From: Roseburia_D sp964388945
GTDB taxonomy: Bacteria > Bacillota > Clostridia > Lachnospirales > Lachnospiraceae
NCBI GenBank assembly: GCA_964388945.1
Contig: CAYMCM010000001.1
Location: forward strand, 25,847-89,846
Length of the DNA stretch: 64,000 bases
Reading direction: 5' to 3'
Shown: piece after piece, positions 7,562 through 16,387 of the stretch
Numbering within the stretch: the stretch's first letter is position 1
Layout: every line of letters begins with the position of its first letter
Made by a program: the position numbers and the translations under genes
The notes under the pieces: model-generated
Told to the model about the DNA's origin: nothing
The model's database searches: none
What the model saw: only the letters and a program-made list of their open reading frames with translations

Positions 7562-8920
7562 TCAGCGTGTCAGATCCTTCACCCATTTATATTTCCGGAA
7601 ATGGATGAGCACCCACGGAAGCTTTCCAACCTCATCAATACAGGTACACGCATATACCACGACCACCGGCCAGTGGAAATAATAAGTTCCCGCAATCGCA
7701 AGCGGAATCGCAATGCCCCACATGCACACCGCAAGACTGTAAAAATCAAACATCGTATCTCCACCAGATGCAAAGATTCCGTTCATGGTAACATCATTGA
7801 CCGCACGTCCAATCATATAAAAGGCAATGACTGCAAACATACCCTTTAAATAGGTCGCCGCCTGCGGACTCAGCTTGACAAAGTGTAAGATCACCGGCGC
7901 GGCTGCACACATAAGAAGCGACATTACCGCTCCGCAGACAAACGAGATCTTTAACAGACGGATTCCATACGTCTTTCCCTTTTCCAGATTCCCGGAACCA
8001 AGTTCGTTGCCGACAATAATGCCGGCCGCACTCGATATTCCTGCGCTGAGACAGCAGATAATGTCACGCACAACTGCCGCAACCGAATTTGCCGCAGCCG
8101 CATCCACACCCAGATGTCCCATAAAGGATGAATATGACGTAAAGCCGATCCCCCAGAACAGACTCGCTCCGAGCAGAGGCATCGCACATTTCCGAAAATC
8201 CTGCGCCAGCTCCTTATTGCGCCGGAACAGATATGCAGGCTTCGGATGGATATATCCCGGCAGATAAGAGACTGCAACAGAAATGCCAAGCTCCAGCACC
8301 CTTGAGATCAGCGTTGCGAGCGCAGCACCTTTGACTCCCATCGGTGTGATCCCGAATCCGCCATAAATAAATACCGCATTTAAAACGATGTTGATACAGA
8401 CGGTAAAGGAGCTGATGACCGCTGTGGTCTTAGCGTGTTCACTGGTTTTCATCATGACCAGATAGCACTGCGAAATCCCGGTCAGAAGATAGGAAAATCC
8501 GGCGATCCTTAAATAGTCCACACCATAGCCGATCAGTACGCTCTCATTCGTAAAGATCTGCATCAGATACTGCGGAACACACACACAGGCACCAAAAAAT
8601 ATAAGCGACACCAATCCGCACAGCCGGATCGCCATACAGAAAATGTCATCCAGTGTCTCTAAATCTCCCTTTCCCCAATACTGCGCACCCAAAATGGCGA
8701 GACTTGCCGTAGCCGCAGTTAAAAACATATTCTGTATGAACTGAATCTGCGTTGCCAGAGAAACGGCGGACATATAGTTTTGATCCGTTCCGCCAAGCAT
8801 AAACGCATCTGCCACCGCAACCAGCGCAAGCATCAGATTTTGGAGCACGATCGGCACCATCAGTTCAAAAAGTTTTTTGTAAAAAACCGTATCTTTTTGT
8901 TTTTTAATCCTTCTTCCCAT
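7562..8920 (-). CDS. MATE-family multidrug/cation antiporter
   Basis: The 452-residue protein has about twelve hydrophobic segments and the two-fold MATE layout. The N-half motif PIVLQNLMLALVAVADAFMLG and the C-half GIISSAAGIIVGNELGSG-type region are recognisable. It probably exports cationic compounds in exchange for Na+ or H+. The start follows GAGGGAAAAG. It starts 20 bases upstream in position from the GH53-like gene stop, so the two may share a transcript, but a functional link is doubtful. The substrate cannot be told from sequence. Confidence 0.88.
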   Translation of the reverse strand: MGRRIKKQKDTVFYKKLFELMVPIVLQNLMLALVAVADAFMLGGTDQNYMSAVSLATQIQFIQNMFLTAATASLAILGAQYWGKGDLETLDDIFCMAIRLCGLVSLIFFGACVCVPQYLMQIFTNESVLIGYGVDYLRIAGFSYLLTGISQCYLVMMKTSEHAKTTAVISSFTVCINIVLNAVFIYGGFGITPMGVKGAALATLISRVLELGISVAVSYLPGYIHPKPAYLFRRNKELAQDFRKCAMPLLGASLFWGIGFTSYSSFMGHLGVDAAAANSVAAVVRDIICCLSAGISSAAGIIVGNELGSGNLEKGKTYGIRLLKISFVCGAVMSLLMCAAAPVILHFVKLSPQAATYLKGMFAVIAFYMIGRAVNDVTMNGIFASGGDTMFDFYSLAVCMWGIAIPLAIAGTYYFHWPVVVVYACTCIDEVGKLPWVLIHFRKYKWVKDLTR

Positions 8921-8940
8921 TCTTTTCCCTCAATCCATAT

Positions 8941-10338
8941 TTATCTGACTGTTTCATCACATGATATAAGCGCAATCTTTCTTATTTTCGCGAAAACCGG
9001 CGGCGTATGCATCTTTACTCCCACACTGATATGACCCGCTTTTAAGGCAAGCGGTTCATCCAGCTTGTGTGTCACAAACCGTACATCAGACGGATATATC
9101 CTCTTTTCATGAATCACTTCACCGTCTATTCCGATCTCTTTTAAGAAAAATGTCACCTCAACGCCTGTTGTGTTAGTTCCCCGATAATCTACCAAAACCT
9201 GGTAATTCCCAGGTTTTCTTATATATATCTGCCGTTCAACCGTAAAATCAAAATTGGTATCTGAGGAAATGTAAAGCCCCTCTTTCGTTGTCTCTACACA
9301 CACATCCTCCGGCTTCGTACTGCACCACCAGCCCTCTGTTCCATTCTTAAAATCACCATTTGGAATCAGATTTTCACCTGCATTTCCCTGCGCATCTTCT
9401 TCCCATGCATACAGTTGTTCTATAAAACCATCAAGGTCTTGGATCGGCGGATGCTCCCTGTCAAACTCCCGGTATGCATCCCATCCGGGCAGTGCTGCAC
9501 ATTTCTCATCAAACATGCCCATATTTTCATTCCATGAACCAAATCCGCGCTCCGGCGCACATACCGGCTCCCAATAGTAAACGCCGGTCTTTCCCGCATT
9601 CCCGGTAGCCGTAGCCGCAATCTGCATGATGATCGAAAGTGCCTTTTTCTGCTCCTCGATCCCCGCCGGCAGACCAGCAGTCTCCATAAGCTCCTTTGAG
9701 ACATGCTCCCCGTCACAATGTCTCCACGGATGCGCAGTCTCAACCACATAAACCGGAAGCCGGTATCGCTCGATCAGCCTTTGCATCGTGTCACGCAGAT
9801 CCATGTATGTACCGTGCCAGAAGGAATAAAACGAGATTCCGATTGCATCAATCTTTTCCATCCCGGCATCAAACATCGCATCAAACCATTCTTTCAGATA
9901 ATAATATCTTCCGCCCTGATCTAGATGGATCATCACCTCTGTATCCGGCGCATATTCCCTCACTGCACGTATTCCGGCATTTACCAGCTCTGCAAGCTGT
10001 CTGTAATTCGGAACCGCCCCGTCCGGAAAGAGCATCCCGCTTCGGATTTCATTTCCGACCTGCACCATATCCGGTGTGCAGCCGATCTCTTTTAACGCAA
10101 GAAGCACTTCTGCTGTATAATCATATACTGCCTTTTTTAGTTCTTCAAAGCCATGCTGCTCATACAGAGTGTACTCTCCGCTGTTAAATTTTCTGTCACG
10201 GCTCCAGGTTCCATTCGTACTAAAATAATACAGGCAGATCTGCTCATCCAGCTCCTCTGCCCTTTTCATGATCCCGTCCACCCAGGCGTACGTGACAAGC
10301 CTTCTCCAGCCATCCGCAAGAAGTGCCACTTTCTTCAT
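8941..10338 (-). CDS. Chimera: sugar-binding sensor N-terminus joined to a truncated GH53 endo-beta-1,4-galactanase with C-terminal binding domain
   Basis: The 465 residues are three pieces. Residues 1 to about 58 (MKKVALLADGWRR..., ending in FNSGEYTLYE) resemble the start of periplasmic-binding/LacI-like sensor domains found on Lachnospiraceae GGDEF proteins. From about 64 the sequence is GH53: AVYDYT, MVQVGNEI (acid/base Glu at 97), YVVETAHPW (nucleophile Glu near 200), and EPVCAPERGFGSW. Residues about 325-460 form a jelly-roll-like binding domain beginning NLIPNGDFKNGTEGWW, as in galactan-binding modules. A normal GH53 has roughly 100 more residues before the first catalytic Glu, forming the first barrel strands; these are missing. 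The gene keeps a ribosome site (GGGGGAT). Probably the result of a deletion between two genes, and likely not an active galactanase; a misassembly is the alternative. Confidence 0.75.
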   Translation of the reverse strand: MKKVALLADGWRRLVTYAWVDGIMKRAEELDEQICLYYFSTNGTWSRDRKFNSGEYTLYEQHGFEELKKAVYDYTAEVLLALKEIGCTPDMVQVGNEIRSGMLFPDGAVPNYRQLAELVNAGIRAVREYAPDTEVMIHLDQGGRYYYLKEWFDAMFDAGMEKIDAIGISFYSFWHGTYMDLRDTMQRLIERYRLPVYVVETAHPWRHCDGEHVSKELMETAGLPAGIEEQKKALSIIMQIAATATGNAGKTGVYYWEPVCAPERGFGSWNENMGMFDEKCAALPGWDAYREFDREHPPIQDLDGFIEQLYAWEEDAQGNAGENLIPNGDFKNGTEGWWCSTKPEDVCVETTKEGLYISSDTNFDFTVERQIYIRKPGNYQVLVDYRGTNTTGVEVTFFLKEIGIDGEVIHEKRIYPSDVRFVTHKLDEPLALKAGHISVGVKMHTPPVFAKIRKIALISCDETVR

Positions 10339-10422
10339 TTGTTATCCCCCAATACCTCTCTATGATAAGTACATTTAATAGCCTTATTGTACAATACTTT
10401 TTCGCATTTTTTCGATTGGGTA

Positions 10423-12033
10423 TCAACAGGCGACTTCTCCGTTCTCCTCACTGATCTCTTTGTTCCGTTGAACCAGACGCACATTGTTGCGTCCTTTTCG
10501 TTTCACCCAGTAAAGTGTCTGATCTGCCGTCGAAGCATAATCCCATACCTGATTTCCCTTGCGAGGAACCCAGTTTGCAATTCCGATAGAAATCGTCAGG
10601 TTTTCAAGCCCGAGTTTGCTTCCCGCCGCAGCGACTCTCTCCTGTATCTGTTTTGCGCGCTGTAAGATCTCATGATCCGCCATATCATCAAACAGGATCA
10701 TAAATTCATCCCCACCATAACGGAACGCAAACAGCTTTTCGTCCATCTGTTCCTTTAAGATCTCTGACAGTGCCGTCAGACACTGATCTCCGATGTGATG
10801 TCCATAGGTATCATTCCACTGTTTAAAATAATCGATATCCAGCATTGCCATGCCAAATGCAGTCTGCTCCCGCGCCGCCTTCGCAAATATCTGATCTGCC
10901 TGTTCATTCATCCTGCGCCGGTTCGGGATACCGGTGAGCGCATCCATGTCCGCCTGCTGCATCAGAAACATCTTCTCAATCTCTGTCTGACGCAGGGTAC
11001 TGCGCATCGAGATCAGAGAACGTGTGGATTCCTGCTGTGACTTCACACGCTTTCCTTCCAGCATAAAATATTTCTGCAGTTCTTTGTACTGTTTTTCCTC
11101 ATCCCCGATCATTTGATACAACCGGATCTTTTCTGCCAGAACCTTCAAGCTATGCTCACGGGTCGTCTCCGTATCTTTGAAATCCCGATCCAGCGTATCT
11201 GCCATATGGTTAAGCACTTTCTCAAGCAGTTCATAGTCTTCGATCCGCTTCAGATAATAAATAAACCCTACGCACTCGTCAAAATATTCGATCAGATTTT
11301 CACAGCCCAAAAATGCTTCCAGCGTCTGTTCCTTTAATTCCTGTTCCCTTACGGCATCCCCATACTCCTGCACATAGATCAACTGATTTACATAAACCTC
11401 AAATCCATTGCTGCTCTTTCCGTATTTCGCCAAAAGGCAATCCAGACGCTCTGCTTCTTCCTTCGCATGCTCGCTGTCACCCATCTTCATATAAAGCCGC
11501 AGAAGCATCGCGGATATCGCTGTTATGTAATCGTTGCGCGCCTCAGACTCCGGCATTTCTTCAATCAATCCGAAACTTCTGACCCGATAGTAGAGCGCCC
11601 GCTCATAATCCCCGGCTGTCTCACAGAATGCACTGAAATTCATGATAATGGCACCTGTCTCCTGCACCGGATGTTCCTGCGCAATATCTATTCCTGCAAA
11701 AAAACTGTCGATCGCATTGGTGACATCTCCCGCACCCTGAAACGCCAGACCAAGTCTGCTGTAACACCGTACCAAAAGTTCCCATTCCTCTGTCTTTTTC
11801 AGATGCTGAACTGCCCGTGTGAGATAATTGATTGCCTCTCCCTCGGTCTGATAGTTCGCATAAATGTCTCCATGATAAAAACAAGCGTAACCCGCCAGCA
11901 CATCATCCTCCAACTGCTGTGCGATCTCAAAGAGCTCTTCGCATTCCGGACCCACATTTTTTCGCTGCGATCCGTTCTCTTCCACGACATGAATCAACTC
12001 TCTGACATGCTCATCATATTTTTCCAGATTCAA
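10423..12033 (-). CDS. TPR-type protein with C-terminal GGDEF diguanylate cyclase
   Basis: The 536-residue protein lacks membrane segments. Residues about 1-340 are helical repeats of tetratricopeptide type, with a linker rich in charged helices. The last 170 residues are a GGDEF domain with DALTGIPNRR, LDIDYFKQWND and an intact RYGGDEF motif, so it should make c-di-GMP in the cytoplasm. I place the start at a TTG (12031-12033) because GGAGGTG lies 8 bases upstream. The open frame continues to 12117, but that part contains the -35 element. c-di-GMP output fits a motile organism with several chemoreceptors nearby. Confidence 0.85.
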   Translation of the reverse strand: MNLEKYDEHVRELIHVVEENGSQRKNVGPECEELFEIAQQLEDDVLAGYACFYHGDIYANYQTEGEAINYLTRAVQHLKKTEEWELLVRCYSRLGLAFQGAGDVTNAIDSFFAGIDIAQEHPVQETGAIIMNFSAFCETAGDYERALYYRVRSFGLIEEMPESEARNDYITAISAMLLRLYMKMGDSEHAKEEAERLDCLLAKYGKSSNGFEVYVNQLIYVQEYGDAVREQELKEQTLEAFLGCENLIEYFDECVGFIYYLKRIEDYELLEKVLNHMADTLDRDFKDTETTREHSLKVLAEKIRLYQMIGDEEKQYKELQKYFMLEGKRVKSQQESTRSLISMRSTLRQTEIEKMFLMQQADMDALTGIPNRRRMNEQADQIFAKAAREQTAFGMAMLDIDYFKQWNDTYGHHIGDQCLTALSEILKEQMDEKLFAFRYGGDEFMILFDDMADHEILQRAKQIQERVAAAGSKLGLENLTISIGIANWVPRKGNQVWDYASTADQTLYWVKRKGRNNVRLVQRNKEISEENGEVAC

Positions 12034-12088
12034 AGCAGCTACACCTCCATCCCTAATATCTTTTTCTCCCCCAACCGCTAATAGTTTC

Positions 12089-12117
12089 AGTATTGCCCAA
12101 AAAATATTAACTGTCAA
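12089..12117 (-). promoter_or_regulatory. Promoter of the GGDEF gene
   Basis: The minus strand shows TTGACA (12112-12117) and AATACT (12089-12094) with a 17-base spacer. Transcription would begin near 12082, which excludes upstream start codons and supports the TTG start at 12033. Confidence 0.75.
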
Positions 12118-12156
12118 CCACTTTTTTCACGAAAATTTTCGAATATATTTCACTTT

Positions 12157-12774
12157 CTATCTGCCATAACAGAAACAATGACAGCATATCTTTTTATCTA
12201 CATTCGGTGTCAGCGCAAACGTGGAAAAATACACCGTATCACTGCGCAGGAGCTCGGTCTGTCCATACAGTACCCGGTATATGGACTGATATTCCTTCTC
12301 CGTCGGCTTTGCCGTATCACGCAGTTTCCATGAGCAGAACTGCACCGGATGATCCTGGCTCAAGACCTCATAGAGTGTATTGGGATAATCCGGGGAGCAC
12401 ATTCGGTTGAAAATGACCTCCACCACTGCCTCCTGTCCTTCTTCCGGCTCTCCGCATGCTTCTACCCACACGATCTTTGCCAGAAGGTCAATCTCCTCAC
12501 TGGTAAGATATATATTCCATCTGTTCTGATACAGATCAAGCGCATTCGTCACAATGACCGTTGTTTCAGCCTCTGCTGTGATCGGTGCGGCGGCTGCCTG
12601 TATCTGCGGCTCTCTGCACAATGTTATTTTCTCTTCAATCTCCTCCTCCTGCTGTGTTTTTCTTTCATGTTCGTTTGATTCTGGCGTAAATGATTTCTGT
12701 TTCATGTTGGATGCACCCAAAGCACTGCCGCAAAGACACACGAGCAGTATGGCAACCAATATTTTTTTTGTCAT
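12157..12774 (-). CDS. SleB-type cell wall hydrolase (exported)
   Basis: The 205-residue protein starts MTKKILVAILLVCLCGSALGA, a signal peptide. A low-complexity charged linker (QQEEEIEEK) follows, then a Hydrolase_2/SleB-like domain: LLAKIVWVEACGEPEEGQEAVVEVIFNR, with the conserved Glu in the VEACGE stretch, and SPDYPNTLYEVL. The family cleaves peptidoglycan, often as a spore cortex-lytic enzyme or a general wall hydrolase. I chose the ATG at 12774 (AAAGGGA upstream) because the longer frame to 12846 would bury the signal peptide. The C-terminus KKICCHCFCYGR is Cys-rich and slightly diverged from the usual GxHxFY ending. Confidence 0.8.
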   Translation of the reverse strand: MTKKILVAILLVCLCGSALGASNMKQKSFTPESNEHERKTQQEEEIEEKITLCREPQIQAAAAPITAEAETTVIVTNALDLYQNRWNIYLTSEEIDLLAKIVWVEACGEPEEGQEAVVEVIFNRMCSPDYPNTLYEVLSQDHPVQFCSWKLRDTAKPTEKEYQSIYRVLYGQTELLRSDTVYFSTFALTPNVDKKICCHCFCYGR

Positions 12775-12953
12775 TTTTTCCCTTTCTTTCAGAACAAGTG
12801 ATAAAACCCTGCTTTTCATATTTTCATCATATCCATTATTTTGCATTTCTATTCACTTTTTCCCTACTGGTGCACAGCACCCAATATACATCATATGAGC
12901 ATGCAAAAATTTTTATGACAAAAAACAGATTCATTTTTCCGCCGCCATAATAA

Positions 12954-12987
12954 CAAAGGATCACAGACTGATGCCTGTGATCCTTTG
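12954..12987. terminator. Terminator downstream of chemoreceptor gene
   Basis: A perfect 13-bp inverted repeat CAAAGGATCACAG / CTGTGATCCTTTG with an 8-base loop. The plus side continues ATTTTT and the minus side TTATTAT. It lies 28 bases beyond the chemoreceptor stop. Confidence 0.75.
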
Positions 12988-13015
12988 ATTTTTCCCTTTC
13001 GGGTAATTTTTGTTT

Positions 13016-14803
13016 TTATAATTTAAACATTTTTGTATTATCTTCGAGTGCCTGCACATCATCCAACAGGGTACGCACAATGTCGGCAGACTGTCTTACC
13101 ACTCCGTCAAGCTCTGCGGACATTGCTGATGTCTCTTCGGTGGACGCCGCATTGTCAGTTGCAAGATGATTGAGTGTCTCAATGTCGTCTGTAACTTTAT
13201 TTCTCTGCGCATTGATCGCACTGATACGTTCCGTCATCGTTTCCACCGCATTTACGCATTCCTGTAATGCGTCTTTGAGTCCGAGGAACATCTCTCTCGT
13301 GCTCTCTAAGGTATTGACCTGAAGCGTTGATGCCTCATTCATCGTCTGCATGATCTGCATAGACTTCTCAGAATTGTCGGTCAGTTCCTTGATAATGTCA
13401 TTGATCTCGGTAGCCGTATTCGCAGACTGCATCGCAAGATTACCGATCTCTTCCGCTACAACCGCAAAACCTCTTCCTGCTTCTCCCGCACGGGCAGCTT
13501 CAATGGATGCATTCAAAGACAACAGATTTGTCTGTGAGGAGATTTCCGTAATCAGCGTTGCCGCCTGACTGATCTTGGTAACAGAATCATTTGTGCTTGC
13601 CGTCTGTGCGTACATGGAATCAATGTCCGCTTTCGTCTGAGTATTTACTTCGATCAGCTTGTGCAGTGCATCCATGGATTTATCGGAATAATCCTGCATG
13701 GTCTTTGCATTGTCTCCGAGAGAACCGACCTCATTTGATGTCGTCTCGATACCAGCCGCAATGCCCTCGATGCTTTCTGCCGCTTCCGTGGTAGACTGTG
13801 CCTGTGTTGTCGTATTCTGTGCGATCTCTCCGACTGCTGAGGATACATTGGCAATGGATTCTTCCATCATATCAAAGTTCTTTGTAAATGTCCGGATCAC
13901 TTCCGCAAGATTATCAGAGGTCGTGCTGATATTCGAGATCAGCTCTACCATATTTGCCTGTGCCACATTTAACGCCTCGGCTGTTCTTCCAAGCTCATTG
14001 TTATCCCGCACATCGACCGGCTGTGTCAGATCTCCATTCGAAAGCCTTGTCGCCAAATCCTGGATCTTCATGAGCGGAGCACAGATGCTGTTTCCAAAAA
14101 TCTTCGAAACGATCATGGAGTAAACTCCCATGACCACTGCAACAACAGCAATGATGACACAAAGTCTCACGAAACGGTCACTGATATTATTCTGTACGGA
14201 TGCCATCTCTGACTGCATATCATCAACATAATTTCCGGTAGATACAACCCAGCCCCACGGCTTAAAGATCCCGGAATATGCGACCTTAGGTGCTACCGTC
14301 ACACCATCCGCCTTTGTGAAATAAAACTCATTAAAGCCACCGCCGTCTGCACTCTGCGCCACTTTCATGATTTCCTGAATGATCATGACCCCATTCTGAT
14401 CTTCCAGCTCATAGCGGTTATCACCTTCCTGATCCGGCAGGATCGGATGCATAACGAGATTGTAATCTGTATCGTCGATCCAGAAATATCCGTCGCCCTC
14501 ATCCCCGTAACGCATTGCGCGCACGATCTCTGCGGCTTCCTTCTTCGCTTCTTCCTCTGTCAGATCTCCTGACTCGCATTTATCATACTCAGCCTGAAGG
14601 ATCGTGATCACGGACTGTACCTGCGATTTGATCTCCTGATTATACCCATCATTCATTGCGTTCTCATAGTCTTCGACTGCCATATTGGTCGTTGAGCGTA
14701 TACTGACGATCGCTACAATGCCAATGATCAGACAGGCTAATACAACATTCCCCATACACAGGGACATGAGTGACGTTTTTACACTTTTCCCTTTTGTTCT
14801 CAT
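13016..14803 (-). CDS. Methyl-accepting chemotaxis protein with single Cache domain
   Basis: The 595-residue receptor has an N-terminal membrane helix (about 10-32), an external sCache_2-type sensor (about 50-195, with DGYFWIDDTDYNLVMHP and WGWVVSTGNYVDDM), a second helix (about 210-232), HAMP, and a cytoplasmic signalling domain with the hairpin tip EISSQTNLLSLNASIEAARA. sCache_2 receptors of this type often bind small organic acids, but the ligand is not predictable here. It signals through CheW (one at 56103) to CheA. It is a single gene behind a TATAAT promoter near 14874 and a short hairpin in the leader. Confidence 0.93.
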   Translation of the reverse strand: MRTKGKSVKTSLMSLCMGNVVLACLIIGIVAIVSIRSTTNMAVEDYENAMNDGYNQEIKSQVQSVITILQAEYDKCESGDLTEEEAKKEAAEIVRAMRYGDEGDGYFWIDDTDYNLVMHPILPDQEGDNRYELEDQNGVMIIQEIMKVAQSADGGGFNEFYFTKADGVTVAPKVAYSGIFKPWGWVVSTGNYVDDMQSEMASVQNNISDRFVRLCVIIAVVAVVMGVYSMIVSKIFGNSICAPLMKIQDLATRLSNGDLTQPVDVRDNNELGRTAEALNVAQANMVELISNISTTSDNLAEVIRTFTKNFDMMEESIANVSSAVGEIAQNTTTQAQSTTEAAESIEGIAAGIETTSNEVGSLGDNAKTMQDYSDKSMDALHKLIEVNTQTKADIDSMYAQTASTNDSVTKISQAATLITEISSQTNLLSLNASIEAARAGEAGRGFAVVAEEIGNLAMQSANTATEINDIIKELTDNSEKSMQIMQTMNEASTLQVNTLESTREMFLGLKDALQECVNAVETMTERISAINAQRNKVTDDIETLNHLATDNAASTEETSAMSAELDGVVRQSADIVRTLLDDVQALEDNTKMFKL

Positions 14804-14974
14804 ATCTTTTTATCTCCCTCTTTCGGTGCCGGCTCTTTTGACTCACCGGCAGTTAATAATATATTATCTGTTTATTATATCACATTCTTTCATATTTGGC
14901 GAATTTTTACATTCTTTTACAATCTTTGTCTTTTTCGTTTCTCCTGATCTTTTCACGCACGCCATTATGTCGAT

Positions 14975-16144
14975 TTATCGCGTAAAATCGTGATCTACAT
15001 TTACGATCGCATATACATTTTCAAAGTTTTTCCGGATCAGATCACAAACCCAGTGTTCTGCTTCCTCGTCACTCATCCTGCAGTCCCCCGGAAGAACAAT
15101 ATCAAAAACCACATTTGTATGCGTCGGTCCCTTTATCATACGAAAATCATGAATGCTCATACGATCGTTTTGTCCGGTGATAAGATCCGACACCTTCTGT
15201 TTCATATTTGTGACCTCAGCATCATTTACATTGATCGGATCCATATGTATCACGGCATCACAGTCCAGCTTTTCTTTCAGCTCCCGCTCCACAGAATCAA
15301 TCATATCATGCAGTTCATAGATTCCCCCGTCTCCCGGTACTTCCGCATGCAGTGAGATCATACATCTGCCCGGTCCATAATCATGCACGATCAGATCATG
15401 CATTCCCACGATCTGCTCATGAGACATCACGATCTGTTTGATCTGTTCTACCAATTCCGGCCTCGGTGCCTGCCCAAGCAGCGGGCTTAGCGTATCCTTT
15501 ACCGCTCCGCATCCAGCACGCAGGATAAAAAGCGCAACCAGCACGCCGCAAATGCCGTCCACATTTAATCCGGTAAACTTTGTGATCAGCATGGAGATCA
15601 AAACAACGGTCGTTGCAGCCACATCGCTCAAACTGTCTGCGGCTGTCGCTTTCATCGCCGCCGAGTCTATTTTTTTGCCTATCTTCTTATTATAATATGC
15701 CATATAAAATTTGACTCCGATCGCTGCAATGAGCACTGCAAACGCTGCCAAACTCGTATCCACCGCTTCCGGATAAATGATCTTTTTTACCGAAGTGCGA
15801 AAAAGCTCCACACCCATGATCAAAATCATCGCCGACACGATCAGTCCTGAGAGATATTCCACACGCCCGTGACCAAACGGATGCTCCAGATCCGCTTTTT
15901 TCCCCGCCATTTGAAAACCGACCAATGTAATGACGGAAGACCCGGCATCCGAAAGATTATTAAAGGAATCCGCCATGACCGCCACCGATCTGCTTAACAT
16001 TCCCGCCACATATTTCCCGGCAAACAGGATAATGTTTAATGCGATCCCGACGATACAACTGATCCTGCCATATCCTCTGCGCACTGCCGGATCTCTGGTA
16101 TCTGATGTATCTTTTAACAGAAGCTTTGCTAACAGTTCTATCAT
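14975..16144 (-). CDS. Cation diffusion facilitator (probable Mn2+/divalent metal efflux)
   Basis: The 389-residue protein has six membrane helices (about 30-220) and a cytoplasmic C-terminal domain (about 225-389), longer than usual because of a second ferredoxin-like part. Helix 2 carries ADSFNNLSD and helix 5 carries ADSLSD, giving the NxxxD/DxxxD metal-site pattern seen in manganese-type CDF proteins rather than the HxxxD of zinc exporters. It would export metal in exchange for protons at the cell membrane. The start is set by GGGGGATAAC upstream. It is divergent from the L,D-transpeptidase gene. Confidence 0.88.
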   Translation of the reverse strand: MIELLAKLLLKDTSDTRDPAVRRGYGRISCIVGIALNIILFAGKYVAGMLSRSVAVMADSFNNLSDAGSSVITLVGFQMAGKKADLEHPFGHGRVEYLSGLIVSAMILIMGVELFRTSVKKIIYPEAVDTSLAAFAVLIAAIGVKFYMAYYNKKIGKKIDSAAMKATAADSLSDVAATTVVLISMLITKFTGLNVDGICGVLVALFILRAGCGAVKDTLSPLLGQAPRPELVEQIKQIVMSHEQIVGMHDLIVHDYGPGRCMISLHAEVPGDGGIYELHDMIDSVERELKEKLDCDAVIHMDPINVNDAEVTNMKQKVSDLITGQNDRMSIHDFRMIKGPTHTNVVFDIVLPGDCRMSDEEAEHWVCDLIRKNFENVYAIVNVDHDFTR

Positions 16145-16387
16145 ATGTTATCCCCCGTATTGCTTTTTAGGACTATTTTATTCTTTTCCTCTAAAAAAAA
16201 CAATCTTTTATGCTCATTTTTTCCAGTTATGCGGCATATCTTTAAACTATCACCCGTCCGTCCCCCACAGATGCATTTCTTAATTTTTCCTTTATTCCAT
16301 CAAATACCTGCTTTTTTTACTACCTTTTTTCTAGGTTTTGTGCTATCTTAGGTAAGAAACAAAAGCTATTTACAGAAAGGGGTTATT

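Noticed and set aside
7562..10338. MATE and GH53-like genes as a galactan uptake unit
   Set aside because: MATE proteins export cations and drugs, and the GH53 is truncated and without binding-protein or permease neighbours.
12034..12117. A longer GGDEF protein starting at 12117
   Set aside because: The -35 and -10 of the gene lie inside this stretch, and a TTG with a strong ribosome site follows at 12033.
14804..14870. c-di-GMP riboswitch in the leader of the first chemoreceptor
   Set aside because: There is a TGCCGG/CCGGCA hairpin with A-rich loop, but the conserved GEMM cores are absent; it is only a leader hairpin.
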